Of a stretch of DNA of 64,000 nt, positions 16,490 through 26,946 are shown one piece after another. Each line of letters starts with the position of its first letter. The stretch's first letter is position 1. The DNA lies in NCBI GenBank assembly GCA_029961745.1, contig CP124680.1:2480001-2544000 (forward strand), in the 5' to 3' direction. This DNA comes from Nocardioides sp. L-11A. GTDB taxonomy: Bacteria > Actinomycetota > Actinomycetes > Propionibacteriales > Nocardioidaceae. The position numbers and the translations under genes are program-made. The notes under the pieces were generated by a model, which saw only the letters and a list, made by a program, of their open reading frames with translations, was not told the DNA's origin and searched no databases.

Positions 16490-18118
16490 ATGGACGACGA
16501 GTTCAACGCATGGGCCGCAGGCGCCGAGGCGCCGCTGCTGCGCTCGGCGTACCTGCTCACCGGCGATCTGCACCGCTCCGAGGACCTGGTCCAGGAGGCC
16601 CTGGTCAAGGTCGCCCTGCGCTGGCGCCGGCTGCGGAGCGGGCACCCCACGGCGTACGCGCGGCGGGTGATCGCCCGCGACCACGTGTCCCTGTGGCGCC
16701 GGACCGGGCGTGAGGTCCCGGCGTCGGATCCGCTCGCCCCGCCGGCCACGGTGTCCTCGGACCCCGACGCCGTGCTCGTCGTCCAGAAGGCGCTGGCCCG
16801 GCTGACGCCGGCTCAGCGGGCGGTCGTGGTGCTGCGGCACTTCGACGACCTGACCGAGCGGGAGACCGCCGAGGTCCTCGGCGTCGCTGTCGGCACCGTG
16901 AAGAGCCAGAACGCCGCCGCGCTGACCCGGCTGCGCACCGGGGCGCCGGAGCTCCTCGACCTGATCCGGCCGACCGGCCGGGGCGAGGTGGCCGCGCGGG
17001 AGGCCCGGCAGCGCCGTACCCAGCAGCGGGTCGTCGGCGGTACGGCGCTCGCCGTGGTGCTCGTCGCGCTGCTCGCCCTGGTGGTCACCCGGGGCGGCGG
17101 CGACGCCGAGCCGCCGCCGGTCGCGCCCACGAGCGGTGCGACCACCGAAACCGGCAGCGAGGTGCGGGTCGACGCCTGGGATCCGCACACGCTGCCCGAC
17201 GCCCCGCTGCGGACGTCGCTGCTGCCGGAGCGCATCGAGCCGCCGGCGAGCGCTCCGAGCATCGCCCGGCAGCCGCTCGACCGGGCCCTGCTGGCCTGGG
17301 CGGAGCCCAACCGGGAGGTGCTGCTGCTCGGCGCCGGCGGGCAGTGGCGCAGCGTCCCCGGGACCGACGACCGGAAGCTCACCACCGCCCTCGCGTACGA
17401 CGGCCGGCGGCTGGCGCTCTCGAGCGACGACGGACTCCGGGTGCTGGACGTGACCACGGGCGAGGACACCCTGCTGCCCTGGCCCGACCCGATCGCACCG
17501 CCCTCGGACGGCCCGCCCGAGCTGCGCTGGCTCCCCGGCGGCGAGGAGTTGGCCGTGCTGCACTGGCGGGACACCTGGGTGATGGGGCTCGATGGCTCCT
17601 CGCGCAAGCCGCCGTGGGGCGCGGGCTACGGCCTCGGCCTCGGGATCGACCCGCGGCCCGGTGGCGAGATCGTCGAGCAGGCCGAGGCCTACACCGGCTT
17701 CGACGTGTGGCAGGGGAGCAGCGAGGTGCGCAGCCTGCCGTCGAACCTGTGGACCAACAGCGTCGCGACCGGGTACGGCCGGGTCGCTGTCGTCGGTGCC
17801 GGCACCCGGCTGCCGCTGGAGACGACCGGACCGCTGCTGCTCGACGCCACGAGCGGGGAGCTCGTCGCCGCCGCGACCGCCCCTGACCCGAACGGCGCCT
17901 ACGGCAACGGGCACTACCTCTTTGTGGTCGACCTGCTCGATGCCGACACCGTCCTGCTGCGCGCCTCGCCCATCGCGAATCGGACCACGGAGCCCGGACC
18001 CGAGACCTGGTACCTCGCGGTCTGGCATGCGGACACCGGCGCCTTCGAGCGGGTCACCAGCGGCTCCGAGGCGCTGCGGGTGGCCAGCATCGCGGTCGGC
18101 GCGCTGGCCGATCCCTAG
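16490..18118 (+). CDS. SigE-family ECF sigma factor fused to a TM segment and extracytoplasmic propeller-like domain
   Basis: A 542-residue fusion. Residues 1-165 are an ECF sigma factor: region 2 is RSAYLLTGDLHRSEDLVQEALVKVALRWRRL and region 4 is LTPAQRAVVVLRHFDDLTERETAEVLGVAVGTVKSQNAAALTRLR. A basic stretch and one membrane helix (about 181-203, TALAVVLVALLALVV) follow, then a Pro/Thr linker and about 310 residues of propeller-like strands with repeated LD/ALAYDGRRLALSSDDGL and GEELAVLHW segments outside the membrane. Usually SigE-family sigma factors and such membrane proteins are separate adjacent genes. Here one reading frame continues without stop, tethering the sigma factor to the membrane. 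No anti-sigma gene is adjacent, so the C-terminal part may itself sense and restrain (inference). The ATG at 16490 follows GGGAG. NAD synthetase starts 9 bases after the stop. Confidence 0.82.
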   Translation: MDDEFNAWAAGAEAPLLRSAYLLTGDLHRSEDLVQEALVKVALRWRRLRSGHPTAYARRVIARDHVSLWRRTGREVPASDPLAPPATVSSDPDAVLVVQKALARLTPAQRAVVVLRHFDDLTERETAEVLGVAVGTVKSQNAAALTRLRTGAPELLDLIRPTGRGEVAAREARQRRTQQRVVGGTALAVVLVALLALVVTRGGGDAEPPPVAPTSGATTETGSEVRVDAWDPHTLPDAPLRTSLLPERIEPPASAPSIARQPLDRALLAWAEPNREVLLLGAGGQWRSVPGTDDRKLTTALAYDGRRLALSSDDGLRVLDVTTGEDTLLPWPDPIAPPSDGPPELRWLPGGEELAVLHWRDTWVMGLDGSSRKPPWGAGYGLGLGIDPRPGGEIVEQAEAYTGFDVWQGSSEVRSLPSNLWTNSVATGYGRVAVVGAGTRLPLETTGPLLLDATSGELVAAATAPDPNGAYGNGHYLFVVDLLDADTVLLRASPIANRTTEPGPETWYLAVWHADTGAFERVTSGSEALRVASIAVGALADP

Positions 18119-18127
18119 ACTCGCCCC

Positions 18128-20140
<2,013 letters not shown>

Positions 20141-20146
20141 CGGGAG

Positions 20147-20611
20147 CTATGCCTCCCTGCGGTGGTCGCCGCGCATCATTCGGGCCATCGCGAAGCAGCA
20201 CACGGCCAGCGCGAGCATGCCCAGCCCGAGGTGGGCCATCTGGTCGACGCTGAACAGGTTGGCGGTGAGCAGGACGAGCCAGATGCCGAGCACGTCCCCG
20301 CCGAACTGCGGCACGGCGGCGACGAGCAGTCCGAGCAGCAGGGTGATCGCGCCGACCCACATCACCGCGTCGGCGGCGCTGCCGGGCAGCAGGTTGTCGG
20401 CCCACGTCGAGATCGTGCTCTCCCACGTGGTGCTCTCGGTGACGGCGTTGGTCATCATGTCGAGTCCCCACAGGACGGGGAGCGCGACGAAGGTCGCCCA
20501 GAGAGCCACGCGGCTCTGGTGGGCGGCGTCGACGGTGGCGAAGTGCGTGAGGTCGTGCATCTCCTCGCGCATGTCGTGGGTGAGGTGGTCCCACGCGTGG
20601 GTGCTGGCCAT
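20147..20611 (-). CDS. Four-TM membrane protein of unknown function with His-rich N-terminus
   Basis: Not assigned to a known family. It is 154 residues long. Residues 1-33 are hydrophilic and carry six histidines (HAWDHLTHDMREEMHDLTHF, then a His near 31). Four membrane helices follow at about 35-54, 82-102, 105-121 and 125-146, the last containing a Cys pair (AVCCFAMARMM), and the protein ends in a basic tail. It is divergent from an HTH regulator with conserved cysteines. A 15-bp palindrome lies in the shared 115-base gap, so it is probably that regulator's target. A role in redox, metal or heme response is suggested only by the His/Cys content and the partner. The ATG at 20611 gives the whole N-terminal His region. 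Confidence 0.7.
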   Translation of the reverse strand: MASTHAWDHLTHDMREEMHDLTHFATVDAAHQSRVALWATFVALPVLWGLDMMTNAVTESTTWESTISTWADNLLPGSAADAVMWVGAITLLLGLLVAAVPQFGGDVLGIWLVLLTANLFSVDQMAHLGLGMLALAVCCFAMARMMRGDHRREA

Positions 20612-20683
20612 GATCGGCCCCTTTCTCGAGCGGTCCCGTGGTGGGGGACATCACGATCGACGGTAGACCCGTGGCGATCTTTC

Positions 20684-20698
20684 GACAAGACTCTTGTC
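20684..20698. promoter_or_regulatory. Palindromic operator between divergent membrane-protein and HTH genes
   Basis: GACAAGACTCTTGTC is a perfect inverted repeat (6-base arms, 3-base spacer). It lies 28 bases before the HTH start and 72 bases before the membrane-protein start. It sits in a locally less GC-rich patch. It is probably the binding site of the neighbouring HTH regulator and would control both divergent genes. Confidence 0.6.
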
Positions 20699-20726
20699 CG
20701 CTAGAAGACGAGGGAGGGAGCAGGCC

Positions 20727-21404
20727 ATGGACGAGGCGTTCGGGCAGCGGGTCGCGCGGGTCGGCTCACTCGCCGATCCGGTACGACGCGCGCTGTACCG
20801 CTTCGTCGCCGAGCAGCCCGGCGCGGTGAGCCGCGACCAGGCGGCCAGTGGCGTCGACGTACCCCGGCACACCGCGAAGTTCCACCTCGAGCGACTCGTC
20901 GCGGAGGGGCTGCTGGTCGCCGAGTTCCGCCGGCTGACCGGCCGGACCGGCCCGGGCGCGGGACGTCCGGCGAAGCTCTACCGCCGCTCGCGTCGCGAGC
21001 TGAGCGTCAGTGTGCCGAGCCGGCGCTACGACCTGGCCGGACAGGTGCTGGCCGACGCGGTGGAGCGCACCCTGTCCGGGGCGCCGATGGCCGAAGCGCT
21101 GGCGGCCGCCGCCGAGGACGCGGCCGAGCAGGTGGCACTGCGGCAGCAGCCCGGGTGCTCCCTGGGCGACGCGCTGAGCGTGCTGGGGTACGAGCCCCGC
21201 GCCGACACGGACGGTCTGGCGTTGGCGAACTGCCCCTTCGACCGGCTCGCGGCCGACCACCGCGGCCTGGTCTGCGGTGTCAACCACGGCTTCGTCGCCG
21301 CGCTGGCCCGCCGGCTGGATCCGGGGGCGGCGGTCGAGACCGTCGCCCCCGGTCCGGGATGCTGTGTCAGGACAGCGGAGTCGCGGTCAGCGTCGCGTCG
21401 ATGA
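20727..21404 (+). CDS. HTH transcriptional regulator with SufR-like C-terminal cysteines
   Basis: A 225-residue regulator. The N-terminal winged helix (residues about 10-95) has LADPVRRALYRFVAEQPGAVSR and HTAKFHLERLVAEGLL, typical of the ArsR/DeoR-like HTH_20 group. The C-terminal effector domain carries LANCPFDRLAADHRGLVCGVNHGF and PGPGCCV, with Cys169, Cys183, Cys212 and Cys213. This spacing resembles iron-sulfur-binding SufR-type regulators, though one of the usual Cys positions is missing, so a cluster or thiol sensor is inferred, not shown. The ATG at 20727 has GGAGGGAG at good spacing. The gene diverges from the four-TM protein across a 15-bp palindrome. Its 3' end overlaps the convergent secreted-protein gene by 38 bases. 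Confidence 0.78.
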   Translation: MDEAFGQRVARVGSLADPVRRALYRFVAEQPGAVSRDQAASGVDVPRHTAKFHLERLVAEGLLVAEFRRLTGRTGPGAGRPAKLYRRSRRELSVSVPSRRYDLAGQVLADAVERTLSGAPMAEALAAAAEDAAEQVALRQQPGCSLGDALSVLGYEPRADTDGLALANCPFDRLAADHRGLVCGVNHGFVAALARRLDPGAAVETVAPGPGCCVRTAESRSASRR

Positions 21405-22044
21405 CCTTGATCTCGCCGCTGCGGGCCTCGCTCTGGTCGCTGGCGTAGCCGAACGCGAGCAGGCCGACCCTGGTCGGCTGGGTCAGCGTCAGCACGGTCG
21501 TGCCGCTGACCGAGATGTGCAGGTTCTTGGCGGTCGGCATCAGCGCGTTGGGGCTGATGTCGCCCTCGCCGTCCTGCCAGCGGAACTTGTTGTCGCCGTT
21601 CTTGTCGAGCCACAGGGAGAGCTGCGGGAAGACGTCGGCGGCCGAGGACGAGGCGACGGCGCTCTCGAAGGCTCCGTCGACCGTGACGACGTACTTCCCG
21701 GCGGGCAGGGTCAGGCCGGTGTTGAGGTTGGTGTTGTTGTCGTTGATCGGTCCACCGATCTTCGCGATCGTCGTGTCCGCGGCCAGCGTCGCGACCTGGA
21801 CGCCGCCGACGCCGGTGGTCAGCGCGGCCTTGGCCGTGGGGGCGAGGTCCGCGACCTCGAGCGAGCCGTCCTTGACGTCCTTCGCCTTGATCGCGCCGTT
21901 CTTGATGTCCTTCGAGGTGATCGTGTTGTTCTTGATGTCCTTGGACGTGATCAGCCCGGCGGCGACGGAGCCGCTCGCGCCGAGCCCGACGACCAGGGTG
22001 GCTCCGACGGCGACAGCGATGGTGCGGCTCTTCCAGACAGACAT
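21367..22044 (-). CDS. Secreted repeat-containing protein of unknown function
   Basis: A 225-residue exported protein. The signal peptide is residues 1-29 (TIAVAVGATLVVGLGASGSVAAG). Directly after it come degenerate 5-10-residue repeats built on SKDIKN.TI, KDVKDGSL and ADLAP, a pattern common at the start of actinobacterial surface proteins. The remaining about 140 residues look like a beta-sandwich (LPAGKYVVTVDGAFESAV, TVLTLTQPTRVGLLAFGY) similar in style to C1q/TNF-like or jelly-roll modules. No catalytic motif is seen. The ATG at 22044 has GGGGAG 6 bases upstream; longer readings into 22167 cross hairpin-rich leader sequence. The 3' end overlaps the HTH gene on the opposite strand. Confidence 0.72.
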   Translation of the reverse strand: MSVWKSRTIAVAVGATLVVGLGASGSVAAGLITSKDIKNNTITSKDIKNGAIKAKDVKDGSLEVADLAPTAKAALTTGVGGVQVATLAADTTIAKIGGPINDNNTNLNTGLTLPAGKYVVTVDGAFESAVASSSAADVFPQLSLWLDKNGDNKFRWQDGEGDISPNALMPTAKNLHISVSGTTVLTLTQPTRVGLLAFGYASDQSEARSGEIKVIDATLTATPLS

Positions 22045-22072
22045 GCGTTCTCCCCACTGATGGTTCTTCGAG

Positions 22073-22142
22073 GGCCGGGAGTGCCCGGCCGGGACCATGG
22101 TCCTGGGTGGGCGGGGGTCGTCACTGGAATGTTTCAAGAAAC
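22073..22142. promoter_or_regulatory. Cluster of dyad repeats between secreted-protein gene and glnA2
   Basis: Three inverted repeats sit in the 145-base divergent gap: GGCCGGG-AGTG-CCCGGCC (22073-22090), the perfect palindrome GGACCATGGTCC (22092-22103) and GTTTC-AA-GAAAC (22131-22142). The first lies in the leader of the secreted-protein gene and could form a hairpin. The last is closest to glnA2 and is the best operator candidate, though it does not match the GlnR consensus well. Confidence 0.4.
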
Positions 22143-22189
22143 CACCGTGCTGCAACACGGCGGTCACGGACCGACACTAGGCTGCGGCC

Positions 22190-23530
22190 ATGGGTAAGCA
22201 AGAGGACTTCGTCCTGCGCGCTCTCGAGGAGCGTGACGTCCGGTTCGTGCGCCTGTGGTTCACCGACGTCCTGGGGTTCCTCAAGTCGGTCGCGGTCGCC
22301 CCGGCGGAGCTCGAGGGCGCCTTCTCCGAGGGCATCGGGTTCGACGGGTCCGCGATCGAGGGCTTCGCGCGGGTCTACGAGGCCGACATGCTCGCGCTGC
22401 CCGACCCCACGACCTTCCAGATCCTGCCCTGGCGCAGCAGCGAGGGGCCGGCCACGGCGCGGATGTTCTGCGACATCGTGATGCCCGACGGGTCCCCGTC
22501 GTACGCCGACCCGCGCAACGCGCTCAAGCGCACCCTGGGCAAGGCGGCCGAGCAGGGCTTCACGTTCTACACCCACCCCGAGATCGAGTTCTACCTGTTC
22601 AAGGACGAGCCGCGGGCCGGTGACGAGCCGGTGCCGATCGACCGCAGCGGCTACTTCGACCACGCCGCCCACTCGCACGGCTCGGACTTCCGCCGTGAGG
22701 CGATCACGATGCTCGAGGCGATGGGCATCTCGGTCGAGTTCAGCCACCACGAGGGTGGTCCGGGGCAGCAGGAGATCGACCTGCGCTACGCCGACGCGCT
22801 GACCACCGCCGACAACATCATGACCTTCCGCACGGTGATCCGGGAGGTCGCGCTCAACCAGGGCATCTGGGCGACCTTCATGCCCAAGCCGTTCACGACC
22901 CACCCCGGCTCGGGCATGCACACGCACCTGTCCCTGTTCGAGGGCGACCAGAACGCCTTCTACGAGGCCGGCGCCGAGTACCAGCTCTCGCGCACCGGTC
23001 GCCAGTTCATCGCGGGCATCCTGCGCCACGCCAGTGAGATCAGCGTCGTGACCAACCAGTGGGTCAACTCCTACAAGCGGATGATGTTCGGCGGCGAGGC
23101 GCCGTCCTACATCTGCTGGGGCCACAACAACCGCTCCGCGATGGTGCGAGTGCCGATGTACAAGCCGATGAAGGGCCAGTCGACCCGCGTCGAGCTGCGC
23201 ACCATCGACTCGGCCTGCAACCCCTATCTCGCCTACGCCGCCGTGCTGGCCGCCGGCATGAAGGGCATCGAGAACGACTACGAGCTGCCCCGCGAGGCCG
23301 AGGACGACGTCTGGGCGCTGACCGAGCGCGAGCGTCGCAGCCTCGGCATCGAGCCCCTCCCGAAGAGCCTGCACGACGCGATCGCGATCGCGGAGCACTC
23401 CGAGCTGCTCGCCGAGACGCTGGGGGAGCAGGTCTTCGACTTCTTCCTGCGCAACAAGCGCGCCGAGTGGGACGAGTACCGCGGCCAGGTCTCGGCCTTC
23501 GAACGGGACCGCATGCTCCCGGTCCTGTGA
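22190..23530 (+). CDS. glnA2: Glutamine synthetase, GlnA2 type
   Basis: A 446-residue cytosolic glutamine synthetase, the same length as mycobacterial GlnA2. It makes glutamine from glutamate, ammonia and ATP. Signature regions are FDGSAIEGFARVYEADM, the metal-binding HPEIEFYLF, ATFMPKPFTTHPGSGMHTHLSL, and RVELRTIDSACNPYLAYAAVLAAGMKGIE. The usual adenylylation motif with its Tyr (NLYDLP) is not present where expected (the region reads SLGIEPLPKSLHDAI), as in other GSI-alpha enzymes. Such enzymes are not controlled by the adenylyltransferase even though glnE is next to it. The ATG at 22190 is the first start after the dyad-rich gap. glnE follows after 97 bases; this glnA2-glnE order is conserved in actinobacteria. 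Confidence 0.93.
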   Translation: MGKQEDFVLRALEERDVRFVRLWFTDVLGFLKSVAVAPAELEGAFSEGIGFDGSAIEGFARVYEADMLALPDPTTFQILPWRSSEGPATARMFCDIVMPDGSPSYADPRNALKRTLGKAAEQGFTFYTHPEIEFYLFKDEPRAGDEPVPIDRSGYFDHAAHSHGSDFRREAITMLEAMGISVEFSHHEGGPGQQEIDLRYADALTTADNIMTFRTVIREVALNQGIWATFMPKPFTTHPGSGMHTHLSLFEGDQNAFYEAGAEYQLSRTGRQFIAGILRHASEISVVTNQWVNSYKRMMFGGEAPSYICWGHNNRSAMVRVPMYKPMKGQSTRVELRTIDSACNPYLAYAAVLAAGMKGIENDYELPREAEDDVWALTERERRSLGIEPLPKSLHDAIAIAEHSELLAETLGEQVFDFFLRNKRAEWDEYRGQVSAFERDRMLPVL

Positions 23531-23627
23531 TGCTGGGGCCGAGCGTGTCGGCTATCGAAGGCTGCGCACGGACCCTTCGGGCCCATGCTTGCGACCGCCT
23601 GGCGGCAACACCAGGGAAGGGGCTCTG

Positions 23628-26555
23628 GTGAACCGGGCGACTCCGCGCACCGAGCTGCTCCGGCTCGGCTTCGTCGATCTGGACCGCGCGCTGGTCGATC
23701 TCGACCACCTGGGGCCGGGCTCCGGTGACCTGCTCGCCCTGTTGGGGCGCACCGCCGACCCGGACGCCGCGCTGCGGGGACTGTGCCGTCTGGCCGATGC
23801 CGCCGATGCCGCCGGCGAGCGCGCCGCGCTGCTGGCCGCCGTCCGCGACGACGAGGGGACCGCGATGCGGCTGCTCGGTGTCCTCGGCGCGAGCGTGGCG
23901 CTCGCCGACCACCTGGCCACCCACCCGGCGCACTGGCGCGAGCTCGCCGATCCGGCGCTCGGGTCGACCCGCCCGGCCGCGTGGGCGGTGCGCGCGGCGC
24001 TCCTCGATGCCGTCGCCGGGAAGCCGGACCGGGAGGCGGTCGACGCGCTGCGCGTGGAGTACCGCCGTCATCTGCTGCGACTCGCCGCGCGCGACCTCAC
24101 CCACCACCTGGGTGTCGACGACGCGGCGGCGGAGCTGTCCGACCTCGCGGCCGGGACGCTCGACGCCGCGCTGGCGGTCGCCCGGGCGCGACTGGGCCCG
24201 GACGCCGCCGACGTCCGGCTGGCGGTGGTCGCGATGGGCAAGTGCGGCGGCCACGAGCTGAACTACGTCTCCGACGTCGACGTGCTCTTCGTGCACGAGG
24301 GCGACGAGCGGGTCGCCGCGCGTCTGGCCGCCCAGCTGATGCAGGTCTGCGCCGACCACACCGCTGAGGGCACCATCTGGCCGGTCGACGCGGCGCTGCG
24401 TCCCGAGGGCAGGGCGGGCCCGCTGAGCCGGACCCTCGCCAGCCACCAGAGCTACTACGAGCGCTGGGCCGAGCCATGGGAGTTCCAGGCGCTGCTCAAG
24501 GCGCGGCCGGTCGCCGGCGACCTGGCGCTCGGCGCCGGGTTCGTCGCGATGACCGCGCCGATGGTCTGGTCGGCGGCGGACCGCGAGGGCTTCGTCGACG
24601 CCGCCCGCGCGATGCGGCGCCGGGTCCTCGACCACATCCCGGCCCGGGAGGCGGAGCGTCAGCTCAAGCTCGGCGCCGGCGGGCTGCGCGACGTCGAGTT
24701 CGCCGTCCAGCTGCTCCAGCTGGTCCACGGCCGCGCCGACGAGTCGATCCGCCCGCCGACGACGCTGAGCGCGCTGGCCCGCCTGACCGAGGGCGGCTAC
24801 GTCGGCCGCGAGGACGGCGAGGCGCTGCACCGCGCCTACGCCTTCCTGCGGCAGCTGGAGCACCGGATCCAGCTCCACCGGCTGCAGCGCACCCACGTCG
24901 TACCGGACGACGAGGCGTCACTGCGGCGCCTCGGGCGCAGCCTCGGCTTCTTCAAGGAGTCGCAGAAGCAGCTCGAGGACACCTGGCAGGACCACCGCCG
25001 CGAGGTCAGCCGGCTGCACCAGAAGATCTTCTACCGTCCGCTGCTCTCCGCGGTGGCCCGGATCGGCTCCGACGAGGTGCGGCTCTCCTCCGAGGCCGCG
25101 GGCGCCCGCCTGGCCGCCCTCGGGTACGCCGACCCGCAGGCCGCGCTGCGCAACCTGGAGGCGCTGACCGCCGGTGTCAGCCGCACCGCGGCCATCCAGC
25201 GCACCCTGCTGCCCGCGATGCTGCAGTGGTTCGCCGAGTGCTCCGACCCCGACGGCGGGCTGTTCGGCTTCCGCCGGATCAGCGAGGCCCTGGGCCGCAC
25301 GCCGTGGTACCTCTCCACGCTCCGTGACGAGGGCGAGGCCGCCGAGCGGCTCGCCCACCTGCTCGCCACCTCCCGCTACTGCACCGACCTCCTGGAGCGT
25401 GAGCCCGCGGGCGTCCGGCTGCTCGGCGGCGACCTGCGCCCCCTCGGCTCCGCCGCGATGACCGAGGAGATGCTCGCCACCGGCCGTCGCCAGCAGGGTT
25501 TCGAGAAGGGTGTGCGCGCACTGCGCGCGGTGCGCCGCCGCGAGCTGCTGCGCATCGCCGCGGGCGACGTCCTGGGCCTGGTCGACGTCGCCGAGGTCGG
25601 CAGCGCGCTGACCCGGCTCACCGACGCCACCCTCGAGGCGACCCTGCAGGGCGCGGTCGAGGCGACGCTCCGGGCGCGCGGGCTCGACGCCGTGCCGACC
25701 CGGATGGCCATCGTCGCGATGGGCCGCTACGGCGGCTTCGAGCTGTCCTACGGCAGCGACGCCGACGTGCTCTTCGTGCACGAGCCCGAGGAGGGCGCCG
25801 ACGCCCACGAGGCCGCGACCTTCGCGCGCATCGTCGCCGAGGAGGTGCGCCGGGTGCTCGCCGTCCCCGGCCCCGACCCGGCGCTCGTCGTCGACGCCGA
25901 CCTGCGTCCCGAGGGGCGCCAGGGCCCGCTGGTGCGGACGCTGGACGCGTACGCCGCCTACTACGCCAAGTGGTCCCACGTGTGGGAGGCGCAGGCGCTG
26001 CTGCGCGCCGATGCCGTCGTCGGCGATCCCGGCCTCCGCGACCGGTTCACCACCCTCATCGACCCGCTGCGCTACCCGGCCGGCGGGCTCACCGACGACG
26101 ACGTGGTCGAGGTGCGCCGGATCAAGGGCCGCGTCGACAAGGAGCGCCTCCCGCGGGGGGCCGACCCGGCTCTGCACCTCAAGCTGGGCCGCGGTGGACT
26201 GGCCGACATCGAGTGGACGGTCCAACTGCTCCAGCTGCGTCACGGCGCCGAGATCCCCGGCCTGCGCACGACCCAGACCCTCCCCGCGCTGGAGGCGGCG
26301 GCCGGGGCCGGCCTGATCACCCACGACGACGCGCAGACGCTCGGCACCTCCTGGCGGCTCGCCACGCGGGTCCGCAACGCGGTGCTCCTCGCGCGCGGGC
26401 GCGCGGGCGACGAGTTCCCCCGCGCACTGCTCGAGCGTCGCGCAGTGGCGGGGATCCTCGGCTACCAGTTCACCGAGACGGACCGCCTCCTCGACGACTA
26501 TCTACGGGTCACCCGGCACGCCCACGCGGTCGTCGATCGGGTGTTCTGGGAGTAG
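23628..26555 (+). CDS. glnE: Glutamine-synthetase adenylyltransferase/deadenylyltransferase
   Basis: A 975-residue bifunctional nucleotidyltransferase that adenylylates and de-adenylylates type I glutamine synthetase according to nitrogen status. Two nucleotidyltransferase domains are visible: GKCGGHELNYVSDVDVLFV near residue 204 (adenylyl-removing half) and GRYGGFELSYGSDADVLFV near residue 697 (adenylylating half). Each is followed by a helical LKLGAGGLRDVEFAVQLLQL or LKLGRGGLADIEWTVQLLQL motif. Length matches the family. The GTG at 23628 has AGGGAAGGGG upstream; a TTG at 23589 is less likely. A strong hairpin lies about 90 bases after the stop. The true target, a GlnA1-type enzyme, is not in this window. 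Confidence 0.95.
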   Translation: MNRATPRTELLRLGFVDLDRALVDLDHLGPGSGDLLALLGRTADPDAALRGLCRLADAADAAGERAALLAAVRDDEGTAMRLLGVLGASVALADHLATHPAHWRELADPALGSTRPAAWAVRAALLDAVAGKPDREAVDALRVEYRRHLLRLAARDLTHHLGVDDAAAELSDLAAGTLDAALAVARARLGPDAADVRLAVVAMGKCGGHELNYVSDVDVLFVHEGDERVAARLAAQLMQVCADHTAEGTIWPVDAALRPEGRAGPLSRTLASHQSYYERWAEPWEFQALLKARPVAGDLALGAGFVAMTAPMVWSAADREGFVDAARAMRRRVLDHIPAREAERQLKLGAGGLRDVEFAVQLLQLVHGRADESIRPPTTLSALARLTEGGYVGREDGEALHRAYAFLRQLEHRIQLHRLQRTHVVPDDEASLRRLGRSLGFFKESQKQLEDTWQDHRREVSRLHQKIFYRPLLSAVARIGSDEVRLSSEAAGARLAALGYADPQAALRNLEALTAGVSRTAAIQRTLLPAMLQWFAECSDPDGGLFGFRRISEALGRTPWYLSTLRDEGEAAERLAHLLATSRYCTDLLEREPAGVRLLGGDLRPLGSAAMTEEMLATGRRQQGFEKGVRALRAVRRRELLRIAAGDVLGLVDVAEVGSALTRLTDATLEATLQGAVEATLRARGLDAVPTRMAIVAMGRYGGFELSYGSDADVLFVHEPEEGADAHEAATFARIVAEEVRRVLAVPGPDPALVVDADLRPEGRQGPLVRTLDAYAAYYAKWSHVWEAQALLRADAVVGDPGLRDRFTTLIDPLRYPAGGLTDDDVVEVRRIKGRVDKERLPRGADPALHLKLGRGGLADIEWTVQLLQLRHGAEIPGLRTTQTLPALEAAAGAGLITHDDAQTLGTSWRLATRVRNAVLLARGRAGDEFPRALLERRAVAGILGYQFTETDRLLDDYLRVTRHAHAVVDRVFWE

Positions 26556-26647
26556 TCCGGGCGCCGCTGGTCACGTACGTGGACACGTGTCAGGTAATGC
26601 TCACCCAACCGGCCCAAATGAACCGTTGGTATGTCATGATGTCCGAT

Positions 26648-26687
26648 GTCGGGCCGCGACCGACCCCCCCAGAGGTCGCGGCCCGAC
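26648..26687. terminator. Bidirectional terminator hairpin between glnE and the GT2 operon
   Basis: A perfect 14-base stem, GTCGGGCCGCGACC with GGTCGCGGCCCGAC, encloses a 12-base C-rich loop in the gap between two convergent transcription units. There is no long T-run, which is common for actinobacterial intrinsic terminators. The symmetry would serve both directions. Confidence 0.65.
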
Positions 26688-26712
26688 GCCCAGACATGGG
26701 TGGCCCAGTCCG

Positions 26713-26946
26713 TCAGCGGGGCCCGTCGGGATGGATGCTCCGGGTCTCCGACCGCTCGTAGCTCCGTGGCAGATGGTCGCCCGCGTAGACTTTCGGCAGC
26801 GTCTTCGCCACGGCCAGGGTCACGTAGACCATGGTGTTGATGGCGACGAACGCGGCCAGGACCGCGAACGCGTGCGAGCGCACCAGGGACTCGGGGAAGA
26901 CGATGCCCAGCGTCGCCAGCAGCGGGCTGTCGAGCAGGCGGCTCAT
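26713..26946 (-). CDS. Small membrane protein coupled to the GT2 synthase
   Basis: A 77-residue protein with one clear hydrophobic helix (about residues 27-48, FAVLAAFVAINTMVYVTLAVA), an N-terminal amphipathic part (LLDSPLLATLGIVFP), and a basic tail with charged residues (LPRSYERSETRSIHPD). No known family recognised. Its ATG overlaps the stop of the upstream glycosyltransferase gene by ATGA, so the two are translationally coupled. It may be an accessory subunit for export or stability of the polysaccharide synthase (inference from coupling only). A terminator hairpin follows 26 bases after its stop. Confidence 0.7.
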   Translation of the reverse strand: MSRLLDSPLLATLGIVFPESLVRSHAFAVLAAFVAINTMVYVTLAVAKTLPKVYAGDHLPRSYERSETRSIHPDGPR

